Origin: Bacteroidetes bacterium UBA5697
GTDB taxonomy: Bacteria > Bacteroidota > Bacteroidia > B-17B0 > Aurantibacillaceae
Direction of reading: 5' to 3'
Assembly (NCBI GenBank): GCA_002420145.1
Contig: DIHL01000040.1
Coordinates: forward strand, 1-53,363
DNA length: 53,363 nt
In this document: piece by piece, positions 43,636 through 52,482 of the stretch
Layout of the letters: every line of letters begins with the position of its first letter
Numbering within the stretch: the stretch's first letter is position 1
Made by a program: the position numbers and the translations under genes
Notes under the pieces: model-generated
Told to the model about the DNA's origin: nothing
Databases searched by the model: none
The model's input: the letters and a program-made list of their open reading frames with translations, nothing else

Positions 43636-44076
43636 TTATTTTGTATTATTTGTTGTTAAATCTTTTAATGATTTTCCTAATTCATCCATATCATGATTGA
43701 ATTCACGCTTGAATGATTCCCATTTATCATTTCCTTCTTCTTTATATTCATTCATTTTAATTCTTAAAGCAGAATTTCTTTCTTCGATATCTTTAATTTT
43801 TTTGTCATAATCTGCTTTTGCCTCTTTTTTTAGTTGGGCTTTGTTTGCTTTTAACTCCGCAATTTGTCTATCGTTTTCAATCATTCTTTCCTCAGATTCT
43901 AATTGAAATTTAATATACTCTTCATTAAATTCTTTTTTAGCATCCGTTAAATCTGCTGAAGCCTCATCTACTTTAACTGCTGCTTCTTCAACTTTTTTAG
44001 TTGACGAATCGCAACTTGTGATACTTGTTCCTGCTACTAATGCTGTAATTGCTATTGCGAATATTGATTTTTTCAT
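43636..44076 (-). CDS. Coiled-coil lipoprotein, stress cluster
   Basis: A 146-residue lipoprotein with the lipobox TSITSC (Cys at about residue 22), followed by a long charged helix (about 30-135) rich in Lys, Glu and Asp with heptad character. A periplasmic coiled-coil rod tethered to a membrane by lipid is expected. It lies 44 bases after csbD. The family is not named with confidence. Confidence 0.85.
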   Translation of the reverse strand: MKKSIFAIAITALVAGTSITSCDSSTKKVEEAAVKVDEASADLTDAKKEFNEEYIKFQLESEERMIENDRQIAELKANKAQLKKEAKADYDKKIKDIEERNSALRIKMNEYKEEGNDKWESFKREFNHDMDELGKSLKDLTTNNTK

Positions 44077-44120
44077 TTTTTAGTTTTTTTTATGATTAAT
44101 TTATAATTTGATTTTTTATT

Positions 44121-44309
44121 CTATAATTCAGAAATAAGTTTTTGAACTTCTTCCTTTGTTTTACCTAACTTAATTTGAAGTCTGCCTAATAACTCATCTT
44201 GTTTACCTTCTACTAATAACACATCGCTATCAGTTAGTATGGCAAATTTTTGCTTCAATTTGCCTTTTGTTTCGTTCCAATTTCCTTTTAGTTGATCTAT
44301 ATTTGTCAT
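44121..44309 (-). CDS. CsbD-family stress protein
   Basis: A 62-residue CsbD-like protein starting MTNIDQLKGNWNETKGKLKQKF, with the typical helical body (GKQDELLGRLQIKLGKTKEEVQKLI). CsbD is a general-stress protein in Bacillus, and family members are widely found in stress clusters. I place the start at 44307-44309. A longer reading to 44408 would pass through the shared promoter motif and adds residues of no family type. It is the first gene of the 15-gene cluster. Confidence 0.93.
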   Translation of the reverse strand: MTNIDQLKGNWNETKGKLKQKFAILTDSDVLLVEGKQDELLGRLQIKLGKTKEEVQKLISEL

Positions 44310-44325
44310 GATTACTTTATTAACT

Positions 44326-44409
44326 GTGAATAAATTTCCACGTAACAAAGGTGAGCAACTCCTGGTCGAATTTGTTACACTACGGTAATGATATGTTACA
44401 TCATTCACA
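44326..44409 (-). promoter_or_regulatory. Shared promoter motif A, before csbD
   Basis: On the plus strand: GTGAATAAATTTCCAC (44326-44341), 4 bases, CAAA (44346-44349; -7 TTTG on the coding strand), 24 bases, GTTACA (44374-44379), 15 bases, GTTACA (44395-44400), then ATTCAC (44403-44408). The same layout occurs before three ice-binding-like genes. Confidence 0.8.
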
Positions 44410-44426
44410 CTTTGTATTATACATAA

Positions 44427-44458
44427 AAACCCCTATCAAAACTATGATAGAGGCTTTT
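44427..44458 (-). terminator. Terminator of the ice-binding adhesin operon
   Basis: On the minus strand, GCCTCTATCA pairs with TGATAGGGG allowing one mismatch, followed by TTTTT. It lies about 20 bases past the stop of the OmpA-like gene. Confidence 0.75.
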
Positions 44459-44477
44459 TACAATCAACAAACATTTT

Positions 44478-46451
44478 TTAATTTGATTTTTTCAGAACTA
44501 TAAATTCTGTTCTTCTATTTTTTTGATGCTCTTCTTCTGAACAATCAGACACAACTTCTCCATCGCAAGAACATCCATTAAACAATTTGGTTTTTCCATA
44601 TCCTCTACCGGTAATTCGATTTGGATTAGTAATACCTTTACGGATATAATCTACAGAAGCTTTTGCTCTTCTGTCTGATAATAATTGATTATATGCTTTT
44701 GTTTCTCTACAATCCGTATGCGCTCCTAATTCAACAGTCATTTTAGGATACTCATTCATCAACTTAATAATTTTTTTCAATTCAATTTCTGCATCTGGGC
44801 GAATTTTATGTTTATCTAAATCAAAATAAATAGCCTTAAATTCGATGATTTTACCCAAATCAGCGCCCTCTTTAATTTTATCAGCAATAGGTTCTTCTTT
44901 AGTTTTAGTTACAACGGGCTCTTCTTCTGTTTTAAGAAGAATAACATCCGATATAACAACTAATTCTTTGCCTAATGTATTAGCTTCACTTTCGCCATTT
45001 GAATAGCCTTGGTATTTACCAATTAATTTAAATTGTTTATTAGTAGGGACGATAAAAATATAAGCCGCATCATTTTTGGTAGTTAAAGTATCCATCATTT
45101 TACCTTTTTCATCTAATAATGTGATGAATGTGTTTGGAATTCTATTACCATTAACATCTTTTGCAATTCCTTTTAGTTTTTTTCCAGCTTCTATCCATTT
45201 TAAAAAGTCAACAGAATAAATATCATCGTCTCCACTGCCACCTACTCTATTAGATGAAAAATAACCTTTATTAGTTTTGCCATCTGCAATCACTGAAAAA
45301 TCATCATATCTTGTATTTAAAGGCGCTCCTGCATTTTGAACATTATCAAAACTAGAACCACTCATTGTGGCAATAAAAATATCAGTACCACCTAAACCAA
45401 ATCTACCATCTGATACAAAAAACAATCTTCCATTTACTTCTTCAAAAAACGGAAACGTTTCATCACCTTCTGTATTTAATTTATCACCTAAATTTTCTGG
45501 CTGGTTCCACTCTCCTTTTTCATTTTTCGTTGTTCTGTAAATATCTGCTCCACCAAAACCACCAGGCATATCACTTGTAAAATACATGGTATTACCATCT
45601 GCTGTTAAATGAGGGTGACCAACAGAATATTTTTCGTTGTTAAATAAAAACGGAATTGGCTTCGACCAATTACCATCTAAATAACTGCTAAAGTAAATCT
45701 GAAGTTCAACAACCTTATCTTTACTTTTATCATCATAATTATTTCTAGTAAATGCGATATAAGTACCTTCTTTATTAAAAGAAGCAGGACCATCATGTAG
45801 TTTACCATCTAAGCCTTTATCAAATATCTCAGGTTTTTTTAATTGATTATCTGCTACTTCTGAAACGTACATATTTAAATAGGGTTTACCATTCCAATTT
45901 GATGTTCGTTTAATCATTTTGGCTACTGCTCTGGTTGAAGCAAATACGACACTTGTTTTGTAATAACACGTTCCAAAATCTTGCGCATCAGTATTTACAT
46001 TCATATTCACAAGTTTATATTTGCCATCGTCTTTTAGCATATCTTGAAAATCAGCTTTATGGGCTTTATAATCTTTGACGCGTAAATCGTTTGGCTTTAA
46101 TTCCGAAAACTTGTCCATACTAACAAAAGCTTCCTCGTATTTACCATTTGCCTTCAAGATTTTTGAATAATTAAAATAATCTTCAGGCAAGACACCTTCT
46201 TTTAAACTTACTAATTTAGCGTAGGCTATTTCAGAATCAATATCTTGATCTAATTGATGATAAGCATCGGCTAAATTTCTTTGTCCTCCAATTGTTAAGT
46301 TATCAGCCTGTTTATATGCATCTATAGCTTTATCAAAGGAATATTTGAATGCATACTTATCGCCTTTTATTTCTTGTCTTGATTTTTCCTGAGCTAAAGA
46401 ATTTAAACTAAAGCCTATATATAATATAATGGGTATAATTATTTTTTTCAT
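44478..46451 (-). CDS. PorE-like OmpA-domain protein with PD40 repeats
   Basis: A 657-residue protein with a signal peptide (to about residue 20, ...SLAQ), TPR-like helices (about 25-135), a PD40 propeller (about 150-400, with repeats such as FTSDMPGGFGGADIYRTT and FVSDGRFGLGGTDIFIAT), a regulatory-like beta domain (about 410-500) and a C-terminal OmpA peptidoglycan-binding domain (about 535-650, IYFDLDKHKIRPDA, GAHTDCRETKAYNQLLSDRRAKASVDYI, NRRTEFIVL). The layout matches PorE, which tethers T9SS to peptidoglycan. As the third gene after a T9SS adhesin and an SprF-like gene, it is probably an accessory of that adhesin rather than the core PorE. Confidence 0.88.
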   Translation of the reverse strand: MKKIIIPIILYIGFSLNSLAQEKSRQEIKGDKYAFKYSFDKAIDAYKQADNLTIGGQRNLADAYHQLDQDIDSEIAYAKLVSLKEGVLPEDYFNYSKILKANGKYEEAFVSMDKFSELKPNDLRVKDYKAHKADFQDMLKDDGKYKLVNMNVNTDAQDFGTCYYKTSVVFASTRAVAKMIKRTSNWNGKPYLNMYVSEVADNQLKKPEIFDKGLDGKLHDGPASFNKEGTYIAFTRNNYDDKSKDKVVELQIYFSSYLDGNWSKPIPFLFNNEKYSVGHPHLTADGNTMYFTSDMPGGFGGADIYRTTKNEKGEWNQPENLGDKLNTEGDETFPFFEEVNGRLFFVSDGRFGLGGTDIFIATMSGSSFDNVQNAGAPLNTRYDDFSVIADGKTNKGYFSSNRVGGSGDDDIYSVDFLKWIEAGKKLKGIAKDVNGNRIPNTFITLLDEKGKMMDTLTTKNDAAYIFIVPTNKQFKLIGKYQGYSNGESEANTLGKELVVISDVILLKTEEEPVVTKTKEEPIADKIKEGADLGKIIEFKAIYFDLDKHKIRPDAEIELKKIIKLMNEYPKMTVELGAHTDCRETKAYNQLLSDRRAKASVDYIRKGITNPNRITGRGYGKTKLFNGCSCDGEVVSDCSEEEHQKNRRTEFIVLKKSN

Positions 46452-46472
46452 TTTGTTTTAATATAATTTTGA

Positions 46473-47414
46473 TTAAAAGAATCTTGGGGTACGTATTTGT
46501 TTCTTACTTGAAAATATAAAATCATATCTCAACATAATTTCATGACTTCCTTGATGATACTTAAATGTTTGTAGACCATAAGAATAATCATAAGAATAAC
46601 CTATATGAAATTGCTCTGTTAAATCTAATCCAATTAAAGCGCCAACAGCGTCTCCTGTTCTATACATCACACCTAACAACACTTTCTTCTTAATAACAAA
46701 AGCTGCTGTTACATCTGCTTGAATTGGAGCAGCAGGAGTTACCTTAACAAAAGTGGTTGGTTTAAAATCTAAATTATCAGAGATTTTTATCATGGAACCA
46801 GCTATAAAATAATAGTGTCGTTGTTCCATACCTGCTGGATTATTACCAGCGTTTAGATTTAAATCAGAATATTTATTTTCTAGAATTTTAGGAACTGATA
46901 CGCCTGCATAAAAACGTTCTCTTGAGTAATAAGCTCCAAAACCAAAATTAGGTGTGAAACGGTTATTTACATCATTTTGAAACGAAGGATCTGCTTGTTG
47001 GTCTAGTTGTACAGAACTTAAATTTGCTTGAAACATATTTGCGCCTGCACTTAACCCTAATGCTAATTTCGATTTTTTATTAAGCTTCATGATATAAGCA
47101 AAATCAAGAACTGCTGAAGTATTATTAGTAGGGCCTATTTTATCGTTAGAAACAGATAAGCCAATACCTATATGTTCATTTCTAAGTGGTGAATGTAAAC
47201 TTAAAGTTTGCACCATAGGAGCCCCTTTGAAATTTACCCATTGAGAACGGTGTAAGGCTGTTACTGTTAAAGCATCTCGGCTACCAGCATAAGCAGGATT
47301 GATAACTAAAGTGTTATACATGTAATGCGTATACATGGGATCTTGTTGTGCTTGGATAAAACCAAAGTTTAAAATTAAAATCAGAGGAATTATTATTTTT
47401 TTATATGTTTTCAT
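46473..47414 (-). CDS. PorP/SprF-family T9SS outer-membrane protein
   Basis: A 313-residue outer-membrane protein with a signal peptide (to about residue 22, ...GFIQAQ), then the typical SprF/PorP start QDPMYTHYMYNTLVINPAYAGS and ALHRSQWVNFKGAP, and a beta-barrel body ending MLRYDFIFSSKKQ. SprF-like proteins are needed to export the neighbouring type B sorting-domain protein. Here it directly follows (39 bases) a type B adhesin and precedes the OmpA-domain protein, as in the known sprB-sprF pairings. I infer it serves that adhesin. Confidence 0.93.
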   Translation of the reverse strand: MKTYKKIIIPLILILNFGFIQAQQDPMYTHYMYNTLVINPAYAGSRDALTVTALHRSQWVNFKGAPMVQTLSLHSPLRNEHIGIGLSVSNDKIGPTNNTSAVLDFAYIMKLNKKSKLALGLSAGANMFQANLSSVQLDQQADPSFQNDVNNRFTPNFGFGAYYSRERFYAGVSVPKILENKYSDLNLNAGNNPAGMEQRHYYFIAGSMIKISDNLDFKPTTFVKVTPAAPIQADVTAAFVIKKKVLLGVMYRTGDAVGALIGLDLTEQFHIGYSYDYSYGLQTFKYHQGSHEIMLRYDFIFSSKKQIRTPRFF

Positions 47415-47453
47415 TATTTTTTTATTTGAATGTTAATTTGTTTTATAAAGAAT

Positions 47454-50400
47454 CTATCTGTTTAAATAAATAGTTCCTTTGATTGCTTTTGAACCATCTC
47501 CTAAATCAATTACGTAGAAGTAAGTTCCAGTTGGTAAAGCATCACCTCCTATTGTCATACCTTTTGAATTTGATCCATCCCATGTGTTTTTATAAGGACT
47601 TGCCTCAAAAACTTTATCACCCCAACGATTAAAAATTGTGAAATTATTGCTTGGGAAGTTTTGTATTCCTCTAATCACAAATAAATCATTAATACCATCT
47701 CCATTTGGAGAAAAACCTTCTGGTATATTAAAATCTGATGGAAACGTTTCAACACTAGAACTATTATTAGCCATATTCACTTCTGCATCGTTACCTGAAA
47801 TAATTGCGGTATTCACATAATTTCCAGAGGATAAAACAGTCGCTGTAATAGTTAATACTTCTGTTACACCACTATTTAAATTCCCAATTGTCCAAACACC
47901 CGTTAAAGCATCATAAGATCCAACTGTTGTTGTTGAAGACACATAACTATAACCACTCTCTAATAAATCAATAACAATTACTCCAGTAGCATTTAAAGAA
48001 CCGTTATTAGTCGCTGCAATTGTAAAAACAACTGTATTACCTACAACAGGATTAACTACATTAACTGTTTTAACAACACTTAAATCAAAATCACAATCAT
48101 TCACTACTACTAAAACAGAAGATACAGAAGATGTACAAGTGCCATCTGAAACAGTTAAAGAATATGTTCCTGCATCTAAAGTTGAAGAAGAAACAATAAC
48201 TGGATTTTGTAAAGATGATGTAAATCCAGTAGAACTTGTCCAAGAATAAGTTCCGCCTGTAACTAAAGCTGAAGATAAATTAATAGAACTACCTGAACAT
48301 ACGGGAGAGTTACTGCTAGCATTTGCTACTGGTGATGTATTAAAATCAAGTGAAGCATTGTTAGAAATATCATTTGGCAAACATGCGCCTGATACAACTA
48401 CATTATAATCTAAAGCGGCGTCAGATAATGAAGTAGGATTGATTGTTAAAGAAGCAGTGGTTACACCTGAAATACTTCCGCCATTAATTAAATTAACTAA
48501 ACCTTTTCTCCATTGATATGATAAATTTCCACCGATAGCAGCAACTGTGAATGTTACTGAGTTTCCTAAACAAACTGTTTGATTAGAAGGTTCTGATGTA
48601 ATAGTAGGTGATGTACTAATTGATAAAGCGGCGTCAATTGACGTAGCATTTGGCAAACAAGCACCACTAATCACTACATTATAATTTAAAGCGGCATCAG
48701 TTATACTCACAGGATTAATAGTTAATGAAGCGGTTGTTGCTCCAGAAATATTTCCACCATTCAATAAGTTAACCAAACCTTTTCTCCATTGATATGTTAA
48801 AGCGGTTCCTGTTGCAGAAACAGTAAATGTGACTACATTTCCTAAACAAGTAATTTGATCTGAAGGCTCAGAAACAATTAATGGAGGCGTATTAACAACT
48901 AATGAAGCATTAACCGATGAAACAGTTGGAGTAGCAGATCCACTCACTACAACATTGTAATTAGCTGCTGCATCTGCACTACTTGCTGGATTAATAGTTA
49001 AAGTAGCAGTTGTTGCTCCAGAAATATTTCCACCATTCACTAAATTAACTAAACCTTTTCTCCATTGAAAAGTTAAAGCAGTACCACTTGCTGATACAGA
49101 AAAGATTGCAGAATTACCTTCACACACAACTTGGTTAGCTGGTTGTGACGTTATTGATGGCGGAACTGACGTGCCACAACTTCCTAATGGAAATATAACA
49201 GTTACAGCGGCCGTATTTAATGCTCCTGTTGTTGTTAATACTCTACCATCTAACATCACTCCTGTATTTAAACTAACAGCGCCATTATTACAAATAATAG
49301 TTCCTCTAAAAATAGAATTATCATTAATAGTTACAGCGCCGTTTACAAGCCAGTACACATTTTTAGATTGAGCTCCGTTTAACAAAATTACTCTTGAGTT
49401 GACACTTGTAGAAAGTGCTCCATTTATACTAATCACAAAAACTGCATTAGCATTACCTTCAGCATTTAAGTACAATGAATCAGTAAATGATGCTGCACTA
49501 TTCATAAGGTATGTGTGTGGAGTTAAAACTAAATTATTACCAAACTGTGCTGGATAAAGTAATTCTATATCAAAAGGCAATGTATTTAAATAAAGAAATA
49601 CATTATTTAAATCTGTTGCACAGGCAGCTGTTGAACCATCCGGAACACCATGTATGATACCAACAACATTTAATGGATTATAACCTGTTACCGAACCATT
49701 ATTAGTTCCAATATCTCCTGTAACATTTGTTACCCCAACATTAGTAACTGGACCGTTTGAAGAAAATAAAGCATAACAATCTACTGAAGCCAAAACAGGT
49801 GCTGTGGGTCCAGTTAATACAAGACTTCCACAACCATTTGGTTTATATCCTAATATACCCGAAACAGTAATTGCTCCAGTAGTTGATAAAGCTCTTCCTT
49901 CCAATGTATCACCAGCCGTCATATTAATGGCTGCATTATTAGCAATGATAGTTCCACGCATGGTGGTTCCAACTGCCATATCAACAAGTCCTTCTACTTT
50001 CCAAAACACGTTACATGCCTGAGCACCATTAATTAATTTAACTTTAGCTGAAGCATTGGTTGAAAAAGAACCCTGTATTTGAAAGATAAATACAGCATTA
50101 GGATCTCCTAAGCCATCCAACGTAAGATCTAAATTTAATGTTGCTGGTGTAGCAATTGAATAAACACCTGCAACCAACGTTTGTCCATTTCCTAATAAAG
50201 GAGCAGGGAAAAAAGTTGGAATTGTTGCATTTAATTGATTGTATGCAATTAATAAATCGGCAGCACACTGAGCACTTACACCATCATTATCATGCATTTG
50301 TCCATCTACGTTTCCAAAACCAGTACTTAAACCGCTATTTGTTCCTACATTTCCTGTAAGATGTGTAATACCAACATTACTAACTCCACCAACTGTTGTA

Positions 50401-50507
50401 AAAAGCACAAAGTTTGCAGCAGTTCCTAAATTGGGCGCTTGTCCAAAATATACTTTTGGAAAAGATAAAATAACAATTGTTATTATGAGTAAAAATTTGC
50501 TTTTCAT
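47454..50507 (-). CDS. Ice-binding-like (DUF3494) adhesin with Ig repeats and type B sorting domain
   Basis: A 1017-residue surface protein: signal peptide to about residue 22; two DUF3494 ice-binding-like domains (about 25-225 and 238-440; NGQTLVAGVYSIATPATLNLD, VFIFQIQGSF, NVFWKVEGLVDMAVGTTMRGTI, then the second with NVYWLVNGAVTINDNSIFRGTI); three near-identical Ig-like modules of about 90 residues (about 450-720, each with QWRKGLVNLxNGG); a further Ig/PKD-like region; a DUF11 domain (about 808-915); and a type B (CHU_C) sorting domain (about 928-1017, GFSPNGDGINDLF ... IFNRWGDKVF). DUF3494 proteins bind ice in polar microbes; that activity is inferred here. The Ig repeats suggest an adhesin stalk. 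It is followed by SprF-like and OmpA-like partner genes. Confidence 0.9.
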   Translation of the reverse strand: MKSKFLLIITIVILSFPKVYFGQAPNLGTAANFVLFTTVGGVSNVGITHLTGNVGTNSGLSTGFGNVDGQMHDNDGVSAQCAADLLIAYNQLNATIPTFFPAPLLGNGQTLVAGVYSIATPATLNLDLTLDGLGDPNAVFIFQIQGSFSTNASAKVKLINGAQACNVFWKVEGLVDMAVGTTMRGTIIANNAAINMTAGDTLEGRALSTTGAITVSGILGYKPNGCGSLVLTGPTAPVLASVDCYALFSSNGPVTNVGVTNVTGDIGTNNGSVTGYNPLNVVGIIHGVPDGSTAACATDLNNVFLYLNTLPFDIELLYPAQFGNNLVLTPHTYLMNSAASFTDSLYLNAEGNANAVFVISINGALSTSVNSRVILLNGAQSKNVYWLVNGAVTINDNSIFRGTIICNNGAVSLNTGVMLDGRVLTTTGALNTAAVTVIFPLGSCGTSVPPSITSQPANQVVCEGNSAIFSVSASGTALTFQWRKGLVNLVNGGNISGATTATLTINPASSADAAANYNVVVSGSATPTVSSVNASLVVNTPPLIVSEPSDQITCLGNVVTFTVSATGTALTYQWRKGLVNLLNGGNISGATTASLTINPVSITDAALNYNVVISGACLPNATSIDAALSISTSPTITSEPSNQTVCLGNSVTFTVAAIGGNLSYQWRKGLVNLINGGSISGVTTASLTINPTSLSDAALDYNVVVSGACLPNDISNNASLDFNTSPVANASSNSPVCSGSSINLSSALVTGGTYSWTSSTGFTSSLQNPVIVSSSTLDAGTYSLTVSDGTCTSSVSSVLVVVNDCDFDLSVVKTVNVVNPVVGNTVVFTIAATNNGSLNATGVIVIDLLESGYSYVSSTTTVGSYDALTGVWTIGNLNSGVTEVLTITATVLSSGNYVNTAIISGNDAEVNMANNSSSVETFPSDFNIPEGFSPNGDGINDLFVIRGIQNFPSNNFTIFNRWGDKVFEASPYKNTWDGSNSKGMTIGGDALPTGTYFYVIDLGDGSKAIKGTIYLNR

Positions 50508-50526
50508 ATTCTATTATATTTAACTG

Positions 50527-50611
50527 GTGAATTAATTTTCACGATACAAAGAAGGTTATATTTAGCTCCTTGTGTGTTACACTACTAATGTGATTAGTTA
50601 CATCATTCACA
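50527..50611 (-). promoter_or_regulatory. Shared promoter motif B, before the DUF3494 adhesin
   Basis: On the plus strand: GTGAATTAATTTTCAC (50527-50542), 4 bases, CAAA (50547-50550), 25 bases, GTTACA (50576-50581), 15 bases, GTTACA (50597-50602), then ATTCAC (50605-50610). The start codon of the adhesin lies 19 bases beyond the inverted repeat. This copy shares GTTACATCATTCACACTTTG exactly with motif A. Confidence 0.8.
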
Positions 50612-50631
50612 CTTTGAGGTTAAACAAAAAA

Positions 50632-50663
50632 AGTCCCCTATCTGATATAACAGATAGAGGACT
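50632..50663 (-). terminator. Terminator of the second DUF3494 gene
   Basis: AGTCC-C-CTATCTG pairs with CAGATAG-A-GGACT (one mismatch) between 50632 and 50663. On the minus strand a run of seven T follows. It lies about 20 bases past the stop. Confidence 0.85.
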
Positions 50664-50682
50664 TAGTATAAAGATTAATATA

Positions 50683-52305
50683 TTATTGTTGTGATATCAA
50701 CTTACCTGATTGAACAACATTGTTTTTAGTGATTACCTTGTAAAAATAAATTCCGCTAGGAAAATTAGTTTCTATAATGGTTGATTGTTCTGTAATTGTT
50801 TTAGTTAAAACTAAAGTACCTAAAGTATTATAAAAACGTAATTCGCTACTGTTTGATTCTGATGCATTCTCAATTAAAACAGATAAAGAAGAACTCATTG
50901 GATTAGGATAAAAAGTAGCAACTTCATTTACATTTTTATTATCTAAATCATTAATCCCAACCGAACCACAAGTTGTTGGAGGAATAGTAACACGAATAGA
51001 ATCTGTTGTCAAATTACCATCTGTTGTTAAAACTCTTCCACTAAGTTTAACTCCTTTATTTAAACTTACGGCACCATTATTACAAATAATTGTTCCTTTA
51101 AAATCAGCGAATTTATTAATACTTGCCGCTCCATCAATATTCCAAAACACATTTTTAGCTTGTGCTCCATTGATTAAAGCAACTTTAGCATACGTACTTG
51201 TAGAAAGTGCTCCATTAATATTAATAACAAATACACCATTAGCATTACCCATAGCATTTAAATAAACTGTATCGTTTAAAAAAGTAGCAGCATTCATGAT
51301 ATAAGCATGCGGAGTTAACACTAAACCATTACCAAATTGCGCTGGATATAATAATTCAATATCATAAGGTAAAGTATTTAAATACGTGTAAGCATTTAAC
51401 AAATCAGCTGCACAAGCAGCAGTTGAACCATCCGGAATAGGATGTATAGCTCCTGTAACGTTTAATGCATTAAAGCCTGTAGTTAAACCCACATTGGTTC
51501 CAACATCACCGCCTGTTACATATGTATTACCAGTATTAGTTACTGCACCATTACCTGAAAAAACTCCATAACAAGCCGCAGAACCTAAATTAGGATAAGA
51601 GGGTCCATTAAGTATTGGGCTGTTACAACCAACTGGTGTATATGCTAATACTCCATTAATAGTAATAGCTCCTGCTGTAGAAAGAGCTCTTCCTTCCAGC
51701 GTATCACCAGTATTCATATTAATAGCTGAATTATTAGCGATGATAGTGCCTTTCATAGAAGTTCCAGCAGCCATATCTACTAAGCCTTCAACTTTCCAAA
51801 ACACATTACATGCCTTAGCACCATTTAACAATTTTACTTTTGAATTAGTGTTGGTAGAAAGAGGGCCTTGAATTTGAAAAATAAAAACTGAATTAGAATT
51901 TCCTAAACCATCTAAAATAAGATCCAAATTTAAAGTTGCTGCGCCAGAAATAGAATATACACCAGCTGTTAATGTTTGACCGTTACCTAAAGCAGGTGCA
52001 GGAAAAGCAGATGGTGTTGTAGCATTTAATTGATTATAAGCCGTTAATAAATCTGAAGCACAAAGTGCGCTTGCTCCATTATTATCATTCATTACACCAT
52101 TTACATTTCCAAATGCAGTACTTGAACCATTGTTAGTTCCTACATTTCCTGTTAGTTGAGAAATGCCTGAGTTTGTTAATGAACCATTAGTTGAAAATAA
52201 AACAAAATCAGCTGCGGTACCTAAATTAGGTGCTTGAGCAGAAATTGCATTTGGAAAAGATAATAAAGTAACGGCTGTTACGATATGTAGTAATTGTTTT
52301 TTCAT
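50683..52305 (-). CDS. Ice-binding-like (DUF3494) protein with type A sorting domain
   Basis: A 540-residue surface protein with a signal peptide (MKKQLLHIVTAVTLLSFPNA ... ISAQ), two DUF3494 domains (about 25-225, NVFWKVEGLVDMAAGTSMKGTI, and about 235-430, NVFWNIDGAASINKFADFKGTI) and a type A sorting domain (about 465-540, TFYPNPMSSSLSVLI ... FPSGIYFYKVIT). It is paralogous to the first 440 residues of the adhesin at 47454-50507. I place the start at 52303-52305; a GTG reading 11 codons longer would fall inside the promoter repeat. T9SS would anchor or release it at the surface. Ice binding is inferred from the family. Confidence 0.9.
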   Translation of the reverse strand: MKKQLLHIVTAVTLLSFPNAISAQAPNLGTAADFVLFSTNGSLTNSGISQLTGNVGTNNGSSTAFGNVNGVMNDNNGASALCASDLLTAYNQLNATTPSAFPAPALGNGQTLTAGVYSISGAATLNLDLILDGLGNSNSVFIFQIQGPLSTNTNSKVKLLNGAKACNVFWKVEGLVDMAAGTSMKGTIIANNSAINMNTGDTLEGRALSTAGAITINGVLAYTPVGCNSPILNGPSYPNLGSAACYGVFSGNGAVTNTGNTYVTGGDVGTNVGLTTGFNALNVTGAIHPIPDGSTAACAADLLNAYTYLNTLPYDIELLYPAQFGNGLVLTPHAYIMNAATFLNDTVYLNAMGNANGVFVININGALSTSTYAKVALINGAQAKNVFWNIDGAASINKFADFKGTIICNNGAVSLNKGVKLSGRVLTTDGNLTTDSIRVTIPPTTCGSVGINDLDNKNVNEVATFYPNPMSSSLSVLIENASESNSSELRFYNTLGTLVLTKTITEQSTIIETNFPSGIYFYKVITKNNVVQSGKLISQQ

Positions 52306-52322
52306 TGTAATATATTTAATTC

Positions 52323-52407
52323 GTGAATAAATTTTCACTTAACAAAAATGCGACTCAAAAAAAGAAATAGCATTACACAACTATTTCAAATAGTTACATA
52401 ATTCACA
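52323..52407 (-). promoter_or_regulatory. Shared promoter motif C, before the second DUF3494 gene
   Basis: On the plus strand: GTGAATAAATTTTCAC (52323-52338), 4 bases, CAAA (52343-52346), 25 bases, ATTACA (52372-52377), 15 bases, GTTACA (52393-52398), then ATTCAC (52401-52406). The ATG of the gene follows 17 bases beyond the repeat. Confidence 0.8.
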
Positions 52408-52431
52408 CTAACTAAAAAATAAATATCACAA

Positions 52432-52465
52432 AAAAAGAGTGTTACTATTAAGCAACACTCTTTTT
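52432..52465 (-). terminator. Terminator of the DUF3494 lipoprotein gene
   Basis: AAAAAGAGTGTT (52432-52443) pairs with AACACTCTTTTT (52454-52465) around a 10-base loop. On the minus strand a T-run is part of and follows the stem. It lies about 17 bases past the stop. Confidence 0.88.
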
Positions 52466-52482
52466 ATAAATTTATAAACTAT

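Noticed and set aside
44310..44408. 33-residue N-terminal extension of the CsbD protein
   Set aside because: It would translate through the shared promoter motif and is not like CsbD.
47454..50507. CRISPR array or tandem DNA repeats
   Set aside because: The repeats seen here are three long protein modules (Ig-like), not short spaced DNA repeats. No CRISPR-like array is seen anywhere in the window.
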